The position numbers and the translations under genes are program-made. From the NCBI RefSeq assembly GCF_027921745.1, contig NC_079239.1:213501-277500 (forward strand): 64,000 nucleotides of DNA, written 5' to 3'. The DNA is from Schizosaccharomyces osmophilus (taxonomy: Eukaryota; Ascomycota; Schizosaccharomycetes; Schizosaccharomycetales; Schizosaccharomycetaceae). Positions 30,415 through 41,358 of this stretch are shown here, in pieces. A model generated the notes under the pieces. The model was not told where the DNA came from, searched no databases, and saw only the letters and a list, made by a program, of their open reading frames with translations. The first letter of the stretch is position 1, and each line of letters opens with the position of its first letter.

Positions 30415-31851
30415 TTAACCGAAAAACACATAGTCGTGTGTACTCACATGCTCCGCCGTTGGGTGAGGTTCGTAAGATACCCGATGGAATTCACTTGGAG
30501 GATTTTGTGGCAATACAATAGACTCATCTTCCGAATTGTATATTGCTGCATCCACAAAACTAGCGTCTTGTCCCGCAGGCGGAGCACACGCTGGAATAAT
30601 TTGGATCGGCATTTTTATGCAATTTAATGTCCTAATAATGTTAATTTCTTTATGCTTCCTTAAATTATTTTTCAAATTCCCTCTTAATTTTTTCTTGTGG
30701 AACATTAGCTTGCTTACCTCCATTTAGACCCAACCAAAACTTGTAGTACGTATTCTACCTGAAAGTCTGATCCAACATTTATGGTTACTTCTTTTTGTGG
30801 AACCCGAATTTGACATTCCATCGTATGTGTTCCCAGCGTACTAATTTCTTGCCAATTACAGTAGCCGCTCTTTCTTTTGTCGTGGATCTCTTCCTTTTGT
30901 ACACATATCCAAATTTCTTTACGGATAGAATTACGCTTTTTTACTCGAGATAATGCGTCCGGTTGATCTTTTTTTCCCAATGGTCCTCGAAATATAGTAA
31001 TACGTTTGAAGAGCGACAGATTCAAATGTTTGATTTCGTAGTCGCCATAATTTTCCATTTTAACATATGCAATAATTGACTCTCCTCCTAGCCATTGCGA
31101 TCTCGGAAGCCTGACTGTAAGACGGTTTGCAGTATTTTGCTTGCAAAATCCTATTTTTGGTTTTGGTTTGCTGACACACAATAATGGGGGTGATAACAAG
31201 AAACTTGATGAAAGCATCTTAGGAAGAACGTTGATCTCTTGACATTCTCTTACCTTTTTTACTTTATCCCCAAATTGGTAAATCGCATTGCTTTTCTGGT
31301 TAGTCTTCTTCATTTATCTCAGGCCCGAAAAGTACGTACGCATAAATATAATAGTTTACTTTGAAGTGTGGAGTGCTTTGCCTTCCAGGACCTCCCGCTT
31401 GTCCGTAAAGGTCTATTTCAAAAGCTACTGGTATTCCTTGAGTGTGCTGAATAGCAATTGAATAATCGCCTGTTGTGTTCATTGCGTACTCTGCCAATTC
31501 GTTTGGAACTGTGTACTTTCGATCCATTATACTCTTTCCTGTACAAAAAAATACCGTTGGATGACCTTGTTTACACTGGCTGATCCCAAGAACCTGAACT
31601 TCGATTCGTATGAAATCAACCGATTGCTCTTTGGGTTTTACAGCTAAATGTATGAGTCCTTTCAACTCAGACTCTTGAAAGAATATTGGAGAATCAAATT
31701 CAAAAGTCAGTGCCACGTCTGACGACTTCAATTTAGGTGAAGACGTAAGTTCGTAGATGACTTCCTTGGCTGCATAATTCACTGTAGAGCATGAAATTAT
31801 TGTTTCGTTTTTCTTATGAAAAAATCTCTTGTCTCTTTTTATAACTTTCAT
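30415..31851 (-). CDS. Arrestin-fold protein (three exons)
   Basis: Exons (minus strand) 31340-31851, 30718-31290 and 30415-30631; introns of 49 and 86 bp. Spliced product 433 residues. Arrestin-N lies in about residues 35-185 (DVALTFEFDSPIFF and, across the first junction, FKVNYYIYANAIYQFGDKVKKV) and arrestin-C in about 225-375 (TVRLPRSQWLGGESIIAYVKM, GDYEIKHLNLSLFKRI), ending near KMPIQIIPACAPP. The donor GTACGT and acceptor CAGAAAAG are chosen; pairing GTACTT with the earlier CAG is also in frame. Alpha-arrestins usually link ubiquitin ligases of the Rsp5/Pub1 type to plasma-membrane transporters. I saw no clear PPxY in the tail, so the adaptor role is open. A FLEX-like site lies 36 bases upstream of the ATG. 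Confidence 0.85.
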
Positions 31852-32279
31852 TGCATTAAACAGATAGTTTGTTCTGACTAAAACATTGTTTGTTTACTTA
31901 TTACATATCGTTGAATCTTTATATTCCTAGTGTTTAGGAAAAACAAATGATGTCTGAACAACAAAAAAACAACTATGGTATGTTATCACCCAAGCGTAGT
32001 GACCTAAATTTTATCGGAAACACAAAAAAAACTTGGATAATATAAATTATTACTTACCGCATCTTTATTCTATCACCATATGAATGTTGGTAGTCAAGTA
32101 TATTCAAGATTCCACAGTTTCAATAAACAAATAATAGCATAAATCAGTGATATTACATTTTTAGTACTGAGTGTAGATATTGCATAAAACATAAGCCATC
32201 AAGAAAATTCTAAGCATGGTTGTATTAAAATTCAGAAAATCATAGAAGCATACACCAAAATTCGAGCTTTTTGAAAACT
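31852..32279. other. Intergenic, ppk29 3' side to arrestin promoter
   Basis: 428 bp between tandem minus-strand genes. Apart from the FLEX-like site, nothing was recognised. Confidence 0.5.
31887..31897 (-). promoter_or_regulatory. Forkhead/FLEX-like site upstream of arrestin gene
   Basis: Minus-strand GTAAACAAACA, 36-46 bases upstream of the arrestin ATG. It matches the Mei4/Fkh2 core and suggests meiotic or cell-cycle timing, which is an inference from the motif alone. Confidence 0.4.
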
Positions 32280-34974
32280 TTACCGTTCCTGGTGAGAGGT
32301 GCCGGAATGAGAGCTATCCTGTCTGGATAGAGAGCTGAAGTTGTCAAGTTCTATTTCTTTATCAAGATAATTCGGAGGGGCCGTTTGAGAGACATCATTT
32401 ATAGCACTGGCTCGTCCCGAATTTGAATATGAACGGGTTTTCTGTAGCTCATCATCGAAAATTTTTTTCAAATCATCGTTGTCTTGGATCGAAAATTGTT
32501 CAGATTCAATGGGATCCAACAAACTATCTTGATCATTATGTAACATGCTGTTTCCATGCTGTTCAGGGGAAAGTTGTTTCAAGTATGGATTTTTAGTCGA
32601 GAACATCGGCGGTTGAAAATCGCGTGAACTCCAATCACTCTTTGCACTGCTTGTCCTTCTAGGTGTTTCAAAAGACGGAATGTCGGACCTTTCTTCAGTG
32701 TCAGGCATATTTGGGTTTGATGATGAAGTAGGATTTGATGAGTTCCTTCTCGCTTCCTCAAAAAAGTCGGTCGGAATTGGTTGCTCATTGGTTTGAAATG
32801 CTTGCTCAGGATATTCTACTCCTTCGGGATTGATATAAGGGTTTGTTGAAGGCTGGCTTGCATATTTCTGATTAGCAGCGGTTGTTTTCCGACGACGTAA
32901 AGAAAAGGATGCCTCGTCAGCCTCGTCATCACCTTCTGTTTTCAAATTAGAGTGAGATGAAGAGTAAGGTAAGCCATGGGACGACGATTTCTTGTGTCGA
33001 GATATCCTCTGTGGACCAGTTACTGCTTCGTCGCTAAAGCCCAACGGAGACTTCTGGGTAGCCGAGTCAGAATGGTGAGAAAAGAGTTTTGGAAACTCGT
33101 TAGGTGAATTTAAGTGATGAGAATGATCTTGAAATTCTGCTGGTGAATCAGTCTTTTCTGACTTTTGACCATCCGCAGCAAAAGAAGAGGATGACTGATA
33201 ATTTGGAAAATCATTTTCGACCTTCACATCCTCATCATTTGATTCCGCAGGTTTCAAAAAACTGGCAAACGCATCATCAGCCAACTTGGCAATTTCTACT
33301 TCTCGCTTTGAAAGTTCATACGCTTTTTGGGAAGACGTATCCGTCTGGTTCGTAACCTGTGCTTCCAATTCACTGAGCTCTGGATAACGTAAAGCAATGG
33401 TATCCTCTAAATCTCCATGGGCAGATTCAGGTACCGATTTCGAACCTGTCTGTGAATAGTCAGTCGGTGTGTAGTGACTAGACGCACCTGTCGTGGAGTG
33501 GGAGACAGGAAATGGATTTTTGCTATTGCTTGAAACATAAGAAAGGGGTACGGAATCCGCAGCAACTGGAGTAGTATGAGATATTGGTTGCTGGTTATGG
33601 AAACTATAATTCCTTGAAGACCCCAAGTCCATTGGACGATTGATCGGTATATTCTGTTGAAGAGGAGCGGGAGTACGCATTTTTTGAGATGCACCAGACA
33701 CATTTGCTTGTACAAAGAATGGGTTTGACGCAGGATGAGATGGATAAGTAGGAGGCGTCATAGGAGCAACAGTAGGTCGAGAACTTTGAATATGAGAGGT
33801 GGGCATCGGCGCAGACGGAGGAATTTGTTGATTGAAGGCCAATCCTTGGGATTGTCTAGAGAGGGACATTACTTTTCTATTACCCATATCATAAAAGGAA
33901 GGATCGTTGCCGGCATAAAAGTCACCAAATGGCAATGGTTTTCCGCGAAGCCGACAAATTTCATACATTAATTGGAAAACGTTAGGACGTAAACAAGGGT
34001 TCGGCTGAAGCAAAGCGATAATAATATTCTTTAGGGAATGAGAATAACGAGGAAAAGGAGGAAAAGCATAGGTAGCATTGAGAATGGCATTTGGTCCTTG
34101 GGTTTCAAAAGGAGTAGTGTAATAGCAAAGCTTATAAAGTAGCACACCCAAAGCCCACATATCACTTTTTTCATCAATTGCAAGCCCAGCGTAAAGATTA
34201 ATCATTTCGGGGGCTCGATATTGAAAGGTAGTAAACGTAGCGAGATTCTTTTCCAATGCATGTATTTCAGTAGAGTTTTCTGCGGCATGCATGGGCTCGG
34301 TCACACTGCCAAAATCGCAAAGCTTGAAAGAAGAGAAAGAAGAAGTTAGCAGGATATTCTCAACTTTCAAGTCTCGATGGACCAATGGAGGCCGTAAACG
34401 ATGCATAGCCGCTACACCTTGAGTAACATCTGATATAATCTTCAACACTTCTACTTCTGATAATCGAGTCTGCAAACGCTGATTCATGAAATCAATAAGT
34501 CCACCACCAGAACAATATTCCATCAACAAAAGTACTTCATAATCATTCTTCTCTTCGTTTAAAGGAAGAAAAGAAGAGTCGTAATAAGTAACAACGTTGG
34601 GATTCGATATAAGCAATTTCTGTTTTTGAGGAGCATACGTTAGTAAATCCGGCAATATGAATTTTTCAATCTGCTTACCATTGTGTCAATTTCCAATTTA
34701 ATAGAATTTAACGCATGTTCGTCCGCTGCATACATGCGTTTTAAAACTGCTGGAAGAGGAGACCCGTCTGTTTTTGAGGATGTTTGCACAGCATACACAT
34801 GGGAAAAGCCACCTGAAACAAAGTTAGCATTTTCTTTCATTATAATCCTACGCGAAAAGTTGTCTTTTTACCTTCTGACAAGTACTTTTCGACAGTGATG
34901 TCGTATTTTCCGATCACATATTTCGATCCAACCAAAAGCTTGTCTTTAAAGAGAAAACCAGCGGTACCAGACAT
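32280..34974 (-). CDS. ppk29: Ark1/Prk1-family Ser/Thr kinase (Ppk29), three exons
   Basis: Exons (minus strand) 34872-34974, 34679-34812 and 32280-34619, with two 59-bp introns (GTAAAA/GTAAGC donors; TACTAAC branch in the second). Product 858 residues. The kinase domain is N-terminal (about residues 20-300): the glycine loop crosses junction 1 ([14 protein letters not shown]), the VAIK-like lysine is in PAVLKRMY, and [19 protein letters not shown] and YRAPEM follow. A long Ser/Pro/Asn-rich tail (about 320-858) carries NPF-like and NPYL/NPYI motifs. Ark/Prk (NAK family) kinases phosphorylate endocytic adaptors at actin patches. The tail and domain order fit this family well. Confidence 0.9.
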
Positions 34975-36102
34975 CCTATTGTTCCTTGCTTTCAGTCTTT
35001 CAGTAAGGATGAATTATCGCTGGACACAACCGGAGTGTAAAGCGACCGAAATCTGTTTTGTTCTATTAACCGTTAGTTTCTTTTTCTATGCCTTATTATT
35101 TTTACTCACTCTTTCCTCTGTAAATATATAAGATAAAACAACTTGTAATACTAATTTGCAGAGGGTGCGTTTTGTTTGTTCGTCCTTAGTACTTGGTATC
35201 TTCAGTAAGCTAGTTCTTCCAGCATACATCAGCAACACAAAGTAGGATAAAAAATCAGCGTTTCTTGTTTTTTTAATCTTCAATTTTGTTTTAAAATGTG
35301 ATTTTTCACCTTTACATATCGGTTTAGTCCTCTTCTTATAAGGCACCTTATGACTAACCATGCACAACTATGTGAGGTTGAAGTCAATAGCTTTCAAACC
35401 TGAAAAACGTATATCAAATATAACAGTCTACGCCGTCTTAAAGCTCTTCCTACGAAGCCAGGAAATCCAAAGTTATCTCCTTTCAGTTACAAGTCCTAAC
35501 AAAACGTTTGCTAGGTGCATTGGTTTTGAAGTTTCTTCAAAAGACACTTTGACTTTGTTTTATTGAAACACAAAGCAAGAATGAGTACCGTCGAGAAGTC
35601 TGACCACTGCAGTTAGAATTCCAATGCTATTTACTACCAAGTGTCAGCAATGTGCGAGGTGAGCTGAACGTAAGAATTTAAATGTTTACTGATCCAATTT
35701 ACTGTTACAAAGATAAGTAGGCTCTTTTTTTTAGCTTCTTTTGTCATTCCTATTGCTTCTTATTCACTTTTCTATGACAATTTGGTTTGTTTACATTATA
35801 GTGCATCACTAAAATACGTTATGCTGATTAGTGAGTCTTAAGCTCTTTTTCATGACTTCATTATTTGGGACAAAACATTTCGACCTAAATCAAAACGAAA
35901 AAAAAGCAGTAATTTGTGGATTGCTCATTTTCCTTCTTTAAGCGTATGTATCTTCATCTTTCCTATACAGTCTGGGCATCTAAAATTCCTCTGATTTAGG
36001 TTTGCTTTGTTTACGCTGTGGGGTGACAAATTGACATGTTTACTAACATTGGTACACAGAAAATAATCCCTTGAAATTCTTACTGGAGCGAATTACTTCA
36101 AA
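34975..36102. other. Divergent ppk29/pim1 promoter region
   Basis: 1.13 kb, with TTTGTTTAC forkhead cores at 35786-35794 and 36006-36014. Short frames on both strands show no recognisable protein. Confidence 0.5.
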
Positions 36103-37885
36103 ATGTCAGGAACTAGAGTCACTAGAAGGTCACAGAGGCAACAGGAAGCTACGGGGAATGGTATGAATAAGCGCGAGCTGGAAGATCATGAAGCGCCTGT
36201 TTCGACCAAACCTTCGAAAAAGCGTGTCAAGGTTTCCAGCGGTCCTAAACCCGTAAGGACTACTGGAAAAAAACTGAACAGTATTCCCTCTCTCTCTACT
36301 GAACTGTTAGACGTTTTTGTTTTTGGTACTGGTTCCATGAATGAACTCGGCATGGGTGACTTAGAAGTCGACGTCGCTTATAGACCTCGCCTTAACCCAA
36401 ATTTACCAAGAGACAAGATTGGTGTCGTTGATTTGGCCGTTGGTGGCATGCACTCAGCTGTACTTTCTCATGATGGTCGCGTTTTCACATGGGGTGTCAA
36501 CGACGACTTTGCTTTGGGTCGTGCTACAAAGAACCAAACTGACAAAGAAGGAAACACAATTGACAATGATTTATTAGAAGGAACTCCTAATCAGGTTACT
36601 GGTGCTATCGAGCGTTTGAAAATCACCAAAGTCTGTTGTAGCGATAATCTTACGGTTGTCGTCACAGAAAATGGCAGCTGCTTCAGTTGGGGTACTTTTC
36701 GTGTAAGTTTTTCATAAAAAGTTTGCCCATAACGTTTTTTCTGTGAGACTTGTTCATATTGGTACAAGTCTCCTTGTTCGTTGTGCCTCAACATCACTTC
36801 GCTTTGGTATGAAATTTGCTAACAGATTCTAGTGCTCTGATGGTGTTTTAGGGTTCAGCGCATCCACGAAGCGTGCCCCAGAACCTGTTCAAATGCCTCT
36901 TCCCGAAGTTGCGCAAGTTGCTGCTGGCACTGATCACATTCTTGCCTTGACAACAACAGGAAAAGTTTATACCTGGGGAAATGGTCAGCAATGTCAACTC
37001 GGACGTCGCATGATGGATCGTCGTCGACTTCAAGGCTTAAAACCGGAGCCTCTTGCCCTTAAAAACATAGTGGCCGTTGGTGCCGGGGCTTACCATTCCT
37101 TTGCTATAAATAGCAAGGGAAAGGTTTATGCATGGGGTTTAAATATGACAAAACAATGCGGCATTGCCGATGAAGAAGATGAAGAAGAAGGTATTGTTAC
37201 TAAGCCTACTTTAGTAGAGGCACTGGAACCCTACAAAATAAAAGCTATTACAGGTGGTGAACACCATACCCTTGCACTATTAGAAGATGGACGAGTATTG
37301 GCTTGGGGTCGTCATGATCGCCATCAACTTGGTATACCCGATGATGCATTACCTGAATCCCTTACCAAAGACGAAAAGGGCTACAACTATACTGTATCTA
37401 ACCCTACTATTGTCCCTGGAATCTCGAATGTTGTTCAAATCTGCTGTGGTACCCACCATAGTTTGGCAGTAACCAATGATGGTAAACTCTATTCATGGGG
37501 ATCATCTGAGAATTATGAAGTTGGACAAGGTGACACTGATGAAGAGATTCAAGTGCCTACACTTGTTCGCTCTAAGGCTATAAAGACGGCTAGTGTCCGT
37601 GTCGCAGGTGCTGGTGGTCAATTTTCCGTGGCCGCTGGTGCTCCTACTGAATTGGATACGAAACCTTCTGAAGACGGAGTAAAGACTGAAAACGAAGTAA
37701 AATCCGAAGAAAAGAATGTTTCTATTTCCCCAAAGCAAGAAACTGAAGAATCAAAGCCTGTCACTACTGAGTCCACGGAAATGCATATTGACCAGCAACC
37801 ACCTACTACCGAAGATCAAACAACTATACAGAGTACTGAAGAAAAAAAGGAATTTGCTGAAGAAACCGAATCTACGTCTACTTAA
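36103..37885 (+). CDS. pim1: RCC1-type Ran guanine nucleotide exchange factor (Pim1), two exons
   Basis: Exons 36103-36702 and 36833-37885, with a 130-bp intron (GTAAGT donor, GCTAAC branch). Product 550 residues. A basic Ser/Lys-rich N-terminus (KKRVKVSS) suits chromatin/nuclear localisation. Seven RCC1 blades span about residues 70-445, with the recurring GxxHS/T-x-x-L and W-G motifs (GGMHSAVLSHDGRVFTWG, GTDHILALTTTGKVYTWG, GGEHHTLALLEDGRVLAWG, CGTHHSLAVTNDGKLYSWG). A Glu/Thr-rich acidic tail follows. It charges Ran (Spi1) with GTP on chromatin, powering nuclear transport and mitosis. hba1 at 7.1 kb acts in the same cycle. Confidence 0.95.
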
Positions 37886-37994
37886 TATTAATTCAGCTAT
37901 ATATCAAACTAAAAATAATAATTTTGGTTGTATTGTTCAAACAAATGTGCGTTTAAGAAACAAATCTGCCACACGATTGATTGTAGTTTTGCGA

Positions 37995-38618
37995 ATGGAT
38001 GAAACCGTCGCCAAATTATTAAAGGAACTTGAAGGTTCTTCAAATTCCTTTCCAACAACAAAAGAGGCGTTAAATGACAGAAATTTATCCCAAACGGTCT
38101 CTAGTGAACCGGATTCTTCATTCAACAACCAAAAGGCCGCTCAAGAACTTGCTTTTGTCGAAAATATTCACTCGTATCCAGCAGCTTTACGCTATGTTTT
38201 TTCGTTGCAAGCAAAAAACCCAGAGAGGTTGCGTAAAGTAAAGAAACTGAAAACCATGCAGGAACGCCAAGAACGCGATTGGTTCATGGAGCGCCAAAGA
38301 CTAATTCATCATTATCAGTCTAAAAACAAAATAAAGAATCTTCTGACGCCTCTCTCAACTTCTCGGAGTCATGCATCTTCTGTTGATTTGCACTCTGCTA
38401 CTGATGCGAACTCTCTGAGTGAACACGACAGGGAACTTCAGGAAGCATTATTAGAATTTGATGAAAAAATTGTATTGCTAACGGAAAGAATGTATTCCGA
38501 TCAAAGAAAGACACTTTCCGAGATGCATATTCCGCTATTCCTCATTCCTTCATCAGAACCTTTGACAGAAGAACAGAGCAAGTTAAAACAGCTATTACAG
38601 GATCTGTTTAATGAATAA
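37995..38618 (+). CDS. Conserved fungal protein of unknown function
   Basis: 207 residues from the ATG at 37995; the frame stays open upstream through the end of pim1, but that is overlap with the preceding gene. A conserved-looking core, SYPAALRYVFSLQAKNPER followed by KLKTMQERQERDWFMERQRL (about residues 55-105), is helical and charged and recurs in fungal proteins without known role. The C-terminal third is helical. The gap to pim1 is only 109 bp in tandem. Confidence 0.75.
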   Translation: MDETVAKLLKELEGSSNSFPTTKEALNDRNLSQTVSSEPDSSFNNQKAAQELAFVENIHSYPAALRYVFSLQAKNPERLRKVKKLKTMQERQERDWFMERQRLIHHYQSKNKIKNLLTPLSTSRSHASSVDLHSATDANSLSEHDRELQEALLEFDEKIVLLTERMYSDQRKTLSEMHIPLFLIPSSEPLTEEQSKLKQLLQDLFNE

Positions 38619-39235
38619 GCAAGGCCATTTGATCATTGAAGATAATAATAATAATAATGGGAATGGAATGTATATTATGTTCTTTTTATACTTAGCAAAT
38701 TACATATGGAGAATCAACATCTCCAAGCAAATAGAAAAGGTACTCTTAATACCTTGATACGAAAGACTGAACAAAATTAATTTACAACAATTATAAACAC
38801 TTATCTTTACACACAAGGTCACTATATACAGAAATCGAACAATCCACAGCAAAATAACATCAAAACATAGTGCTCTAAAGAAACAAATAACCGTTCAATA
38901 TTACTTTCAAAACGAACAAGAAAGATTCCGAAGACAAACAGACAGACTTCCAAAAACAATTATTCAGAAAGTTAAAAAATTAAGCAAGAAAAAACAAATT
39001 CCAAAAAAGGAACAACTAAACGATAATTTTGCAAATGGTAATCTAGCGTAAAATCTTTAACGAATGGCTACCAGATAAAAGAAAACCAAAAAACAAAAAA
39101 CACGTAAGACTCAAATAAGAAACCACTGTAAATAAAAGAACGATAGGTAGAATCTATACAGAACTATATACAACATTGAGAACAAACTTCTCACTAAAGG
39201 GTTGTCGTTAAAAAGCATAATTTCACGTTAACTGT
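38619..39235. other. Purine-rich intergenic region, possible synteny breakpoint
   Basis: 617 bp with unusually A-rich + strand sequence (many AAACAAA and AACAA runs) and an (AAT)5 microsatellite at 38642-38658. It is 3' flank of two convergent genes. No gene seen. It separates the two blocks of S. pombe-like gene order. Confidence 0.55.
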
Positions 39236-40258
39236 TTAGGTGTCCCTCCGACGGTCCAGTGTATGAAAGAGCTTCATGGAACCACTTCGGGATAAAGAGT
39301 TGGATCTAGGTTTATCATTTTTAGGGGAACCAGATAGTTTTTGATCATCCACGTTGGTACCACGATCAAGAATATCGGCAGTAGAAAGATTTTTACGGGA
39401 TTGGCGATTTAAGGAACGCCATCGCTTAACGGTTCCACTTTTGGAGCTATACAATTCCATTTTGGGGTGATGATCGGATTGTGCTACCAAGGTGGAAGAA
39501 GAAGCATCGGGAGATGTGGGACTGGGAACCAGGGGAGGTAACGAGGAAAGAGGAATAGTCTTTATAAAGCTTCCTTGATGGCTAATTAAAAATAACAGAG
39601 CATTTTGTGAAATTTTGTAATCTTTGGAATATACTTCGTGGTTAGGATGGGATAGGATACCAGGTTGAAAAATAGCGGCTAAATTCTCTGCGGGCATTAG
39701 GTTTATGTGTGAATTAGAAGCAAAAACAGCCAGCAAATCCAAAAGATAAAGAAGAAGCTGTCGATTTGGGATAGGAAGGTTGTCTATGCGTTGGCGATAT
39801 ATCTCAACACGATCATTGTCTGTCAAATTGGAAATGGTCATAGGCTCACGGAAAAGCTCATAGTAATTTAGGGGAATCACATGGTCAGGCATCAAGTTTA
39901 TAAATCTTCGAAACACGTTGGCAGCATCATGAACGGTATAACCATCCCATTCAAAGCTACGGCCGTAATCCGGACCGGTGCTAAACGCTTTTTGAAGTAC
40001 TTGAATCCTTTTCGATGAGCCATTTACCCGGAATATTCCTTTTACTAGTGTAGCATTCTGTTTTAAAAAGAACCCGCATTTTGCAACTGCTGCAGGTATA
40101 TACCCATAAAACACCTTTTCGCCATCTTTTCGAGTGAGGAAAATCGCTATTTTCGATACTTCCAAAGCTTCGGAAAGACTCAATCCAAACAATTTGTTCT
40201 CACTTGCTTTATGAATTCTCAATTGCTTCCACCAAGTTCTTAGTGGATTTTTCCCCAT
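39236..40258 (-). CDS. rga5: Rho GTPase-activating protein (Rga5-like)
   Basis: 340 residues from the ATG at 40258; a 10-codon upstream extension begins only at TTG. The RhoGAP domain occupies about residues 24-210: FGLSLSEALEVS, the arginine finger R77 in KGIFRVNGSSKRI, DAANVFRRFINLMPDHVIP, then helices with LLYLLDLLAVFASN and MPAENLAAIFQPGIL. A Ser/Arg-rich tail follows. RhoGAPs turn off Rho GTPases; S. pombe Rga5 acts on Rho1 and glucan synthesis. Size matches Rga5 and, by synteny, it should neighbour nak1. Confidence 0.88.
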   Translation of the reverse strand: MGKNPLRTWWKQLRIHKASENKLFGLSLSEALEVSKIAIFLTRKDGEKVFYGYIPAAVAKCGFFLKQNATLVKGIFRVNGSSKRIQVLQKAFSTGPDYGRSFEWDGYTVHDAANVFRRFINLMPDHVIPLNYYELFREPMTISNLTDNDRVEIYRQRIDNLPIPNRQLLLYLLDLLAVFASNSHINLMPAENLAAIFQPGILSHPNHEVYSKDYKISQNALLFLISHQGSFIKTIPLSSLPPLVPSPTSPDASSSTLVAQSDHHPKMELYSSKSGTVKRWRSLNRQSRKNLSTADILDRGTNVDDQKLSGSPKNDKPRSNSLSRSGSMKLFHTLDRRRDT

Positions 40259-41358
40259 ATCGTTTAGACTTTTCGACCGATGCCTCAATCATTCACTATA
40301 TATAGAAAGGTAAATGTTTTCCTTTCTCCTTCTGTCTTTAACTGAGGACTCTCTCAGCAAAATATTTGAATTGAGAGGTCTTTTGATTAATACTTGTAAG
40401 AATGGCTAGTCCTTTTCCACAAAGCAATGAGATATTTCTTTTTCTTTTATAATAAGCGGTAAAAGCTTTTTTGAAGAATAAATAAACAGAAATTTGATCA
40501 ATCTTATTGTTTTTTTTGAAATCCGTTGTATGTAATGAGAGGGCTGGCAGGCAGGCAGTTTGCTACCAGGGTACAATGCCTAGCAATAACGGGCTAATCC
40601 ACGGTATTTCCGCGGCTAGAAACTTACCTCGGTATGTTTATATTTTTGACAGGTATGAGAATGTAAAATTTAATATAATCCCAAAAAAAGGAGATTAAAA
40701 ACGCGAAATAGTTGTAAAACATATTGTTTTTTTTTCTTCTTTTATTCTTGATAATGTAATCATATTATACAAGCTTTTGGCTGATGCATTGAAGTTTTAG
40801 TTTGGTTTCCTTGTGACATGGGAATGATGAAATAAAATCATTTTAGCAAGACCAAGGATGCTCTTTCTTTTTTCTTTTTTTAAATGTCTATGTATGTACT
40901 TTGGGAGATACAAAAAGACAGCTATGATGGGTTCTATCTCTCAAATTTGAGTAGACAATAAACACTATAAATAAATAGCATCAAATGAAACAAATCTCGT
41001 TTCTTTGTTTACATCCTACGCAACATAATCTTATGAAACTATAGGATTGTATATTACGTAAAATAATGCAAACATGATTAGTAGATTCCCGATTACTCTA
41101 TGGGGAATAAAGCCCGATCACAATTTCATATTGGAAGTGCAATTACTCATTAGTAGATATACGATTGATGAAGTCAATAACAGCTCAATTTTTCTTAATA
41201 ATAATATTTGACCGTCTTTCCTATCTACTTGAGCCGTCTTTTCTAATGAATGATTGATTTAAATTGAGCGTTTGTTCCTGCCTTTTCCAATTCATTTCAT
41301 TTCTTATTACTACTCTCTTTTCCTTCTTCTTTCCTTTTAAAATTTTGCTTTCATCGGT
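40259..41358. other. Divergent rga5/acid phosphatase promoter region
   Basis: 1.1 kb with no supported gene. It contains TTCTTTGTTTAC at 41001-41012, which is both a Ste11 TR-box (TTCTTTGTTY) and a forkhead core on the other strand, and several AT-rich tracts. I did not find a convincing Pho7-type site. Confidence 0.5.
41001..41012 (+). promoter_or_regulatory. Overlapping TR-box and forkhead site
   Basis: TTCTTTGTTT is an exact match to the Ste11 TR-box consensus; its last nine bases with the following AC give the reverse of GTAAACAAA. It lies 347 bases upstream of the acid phosphatase ATG. Function inferred from motif only. Confidence 0.4.

Noticed and set aside
31291-31339. Frame change within the arrestin gene that looked like a broken reading frame
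   Set aside because: A 49-bp intron with GTACGT donor, CTAAC branch and AAAAG acceptor restores the frame and the arrestin strand sequence.
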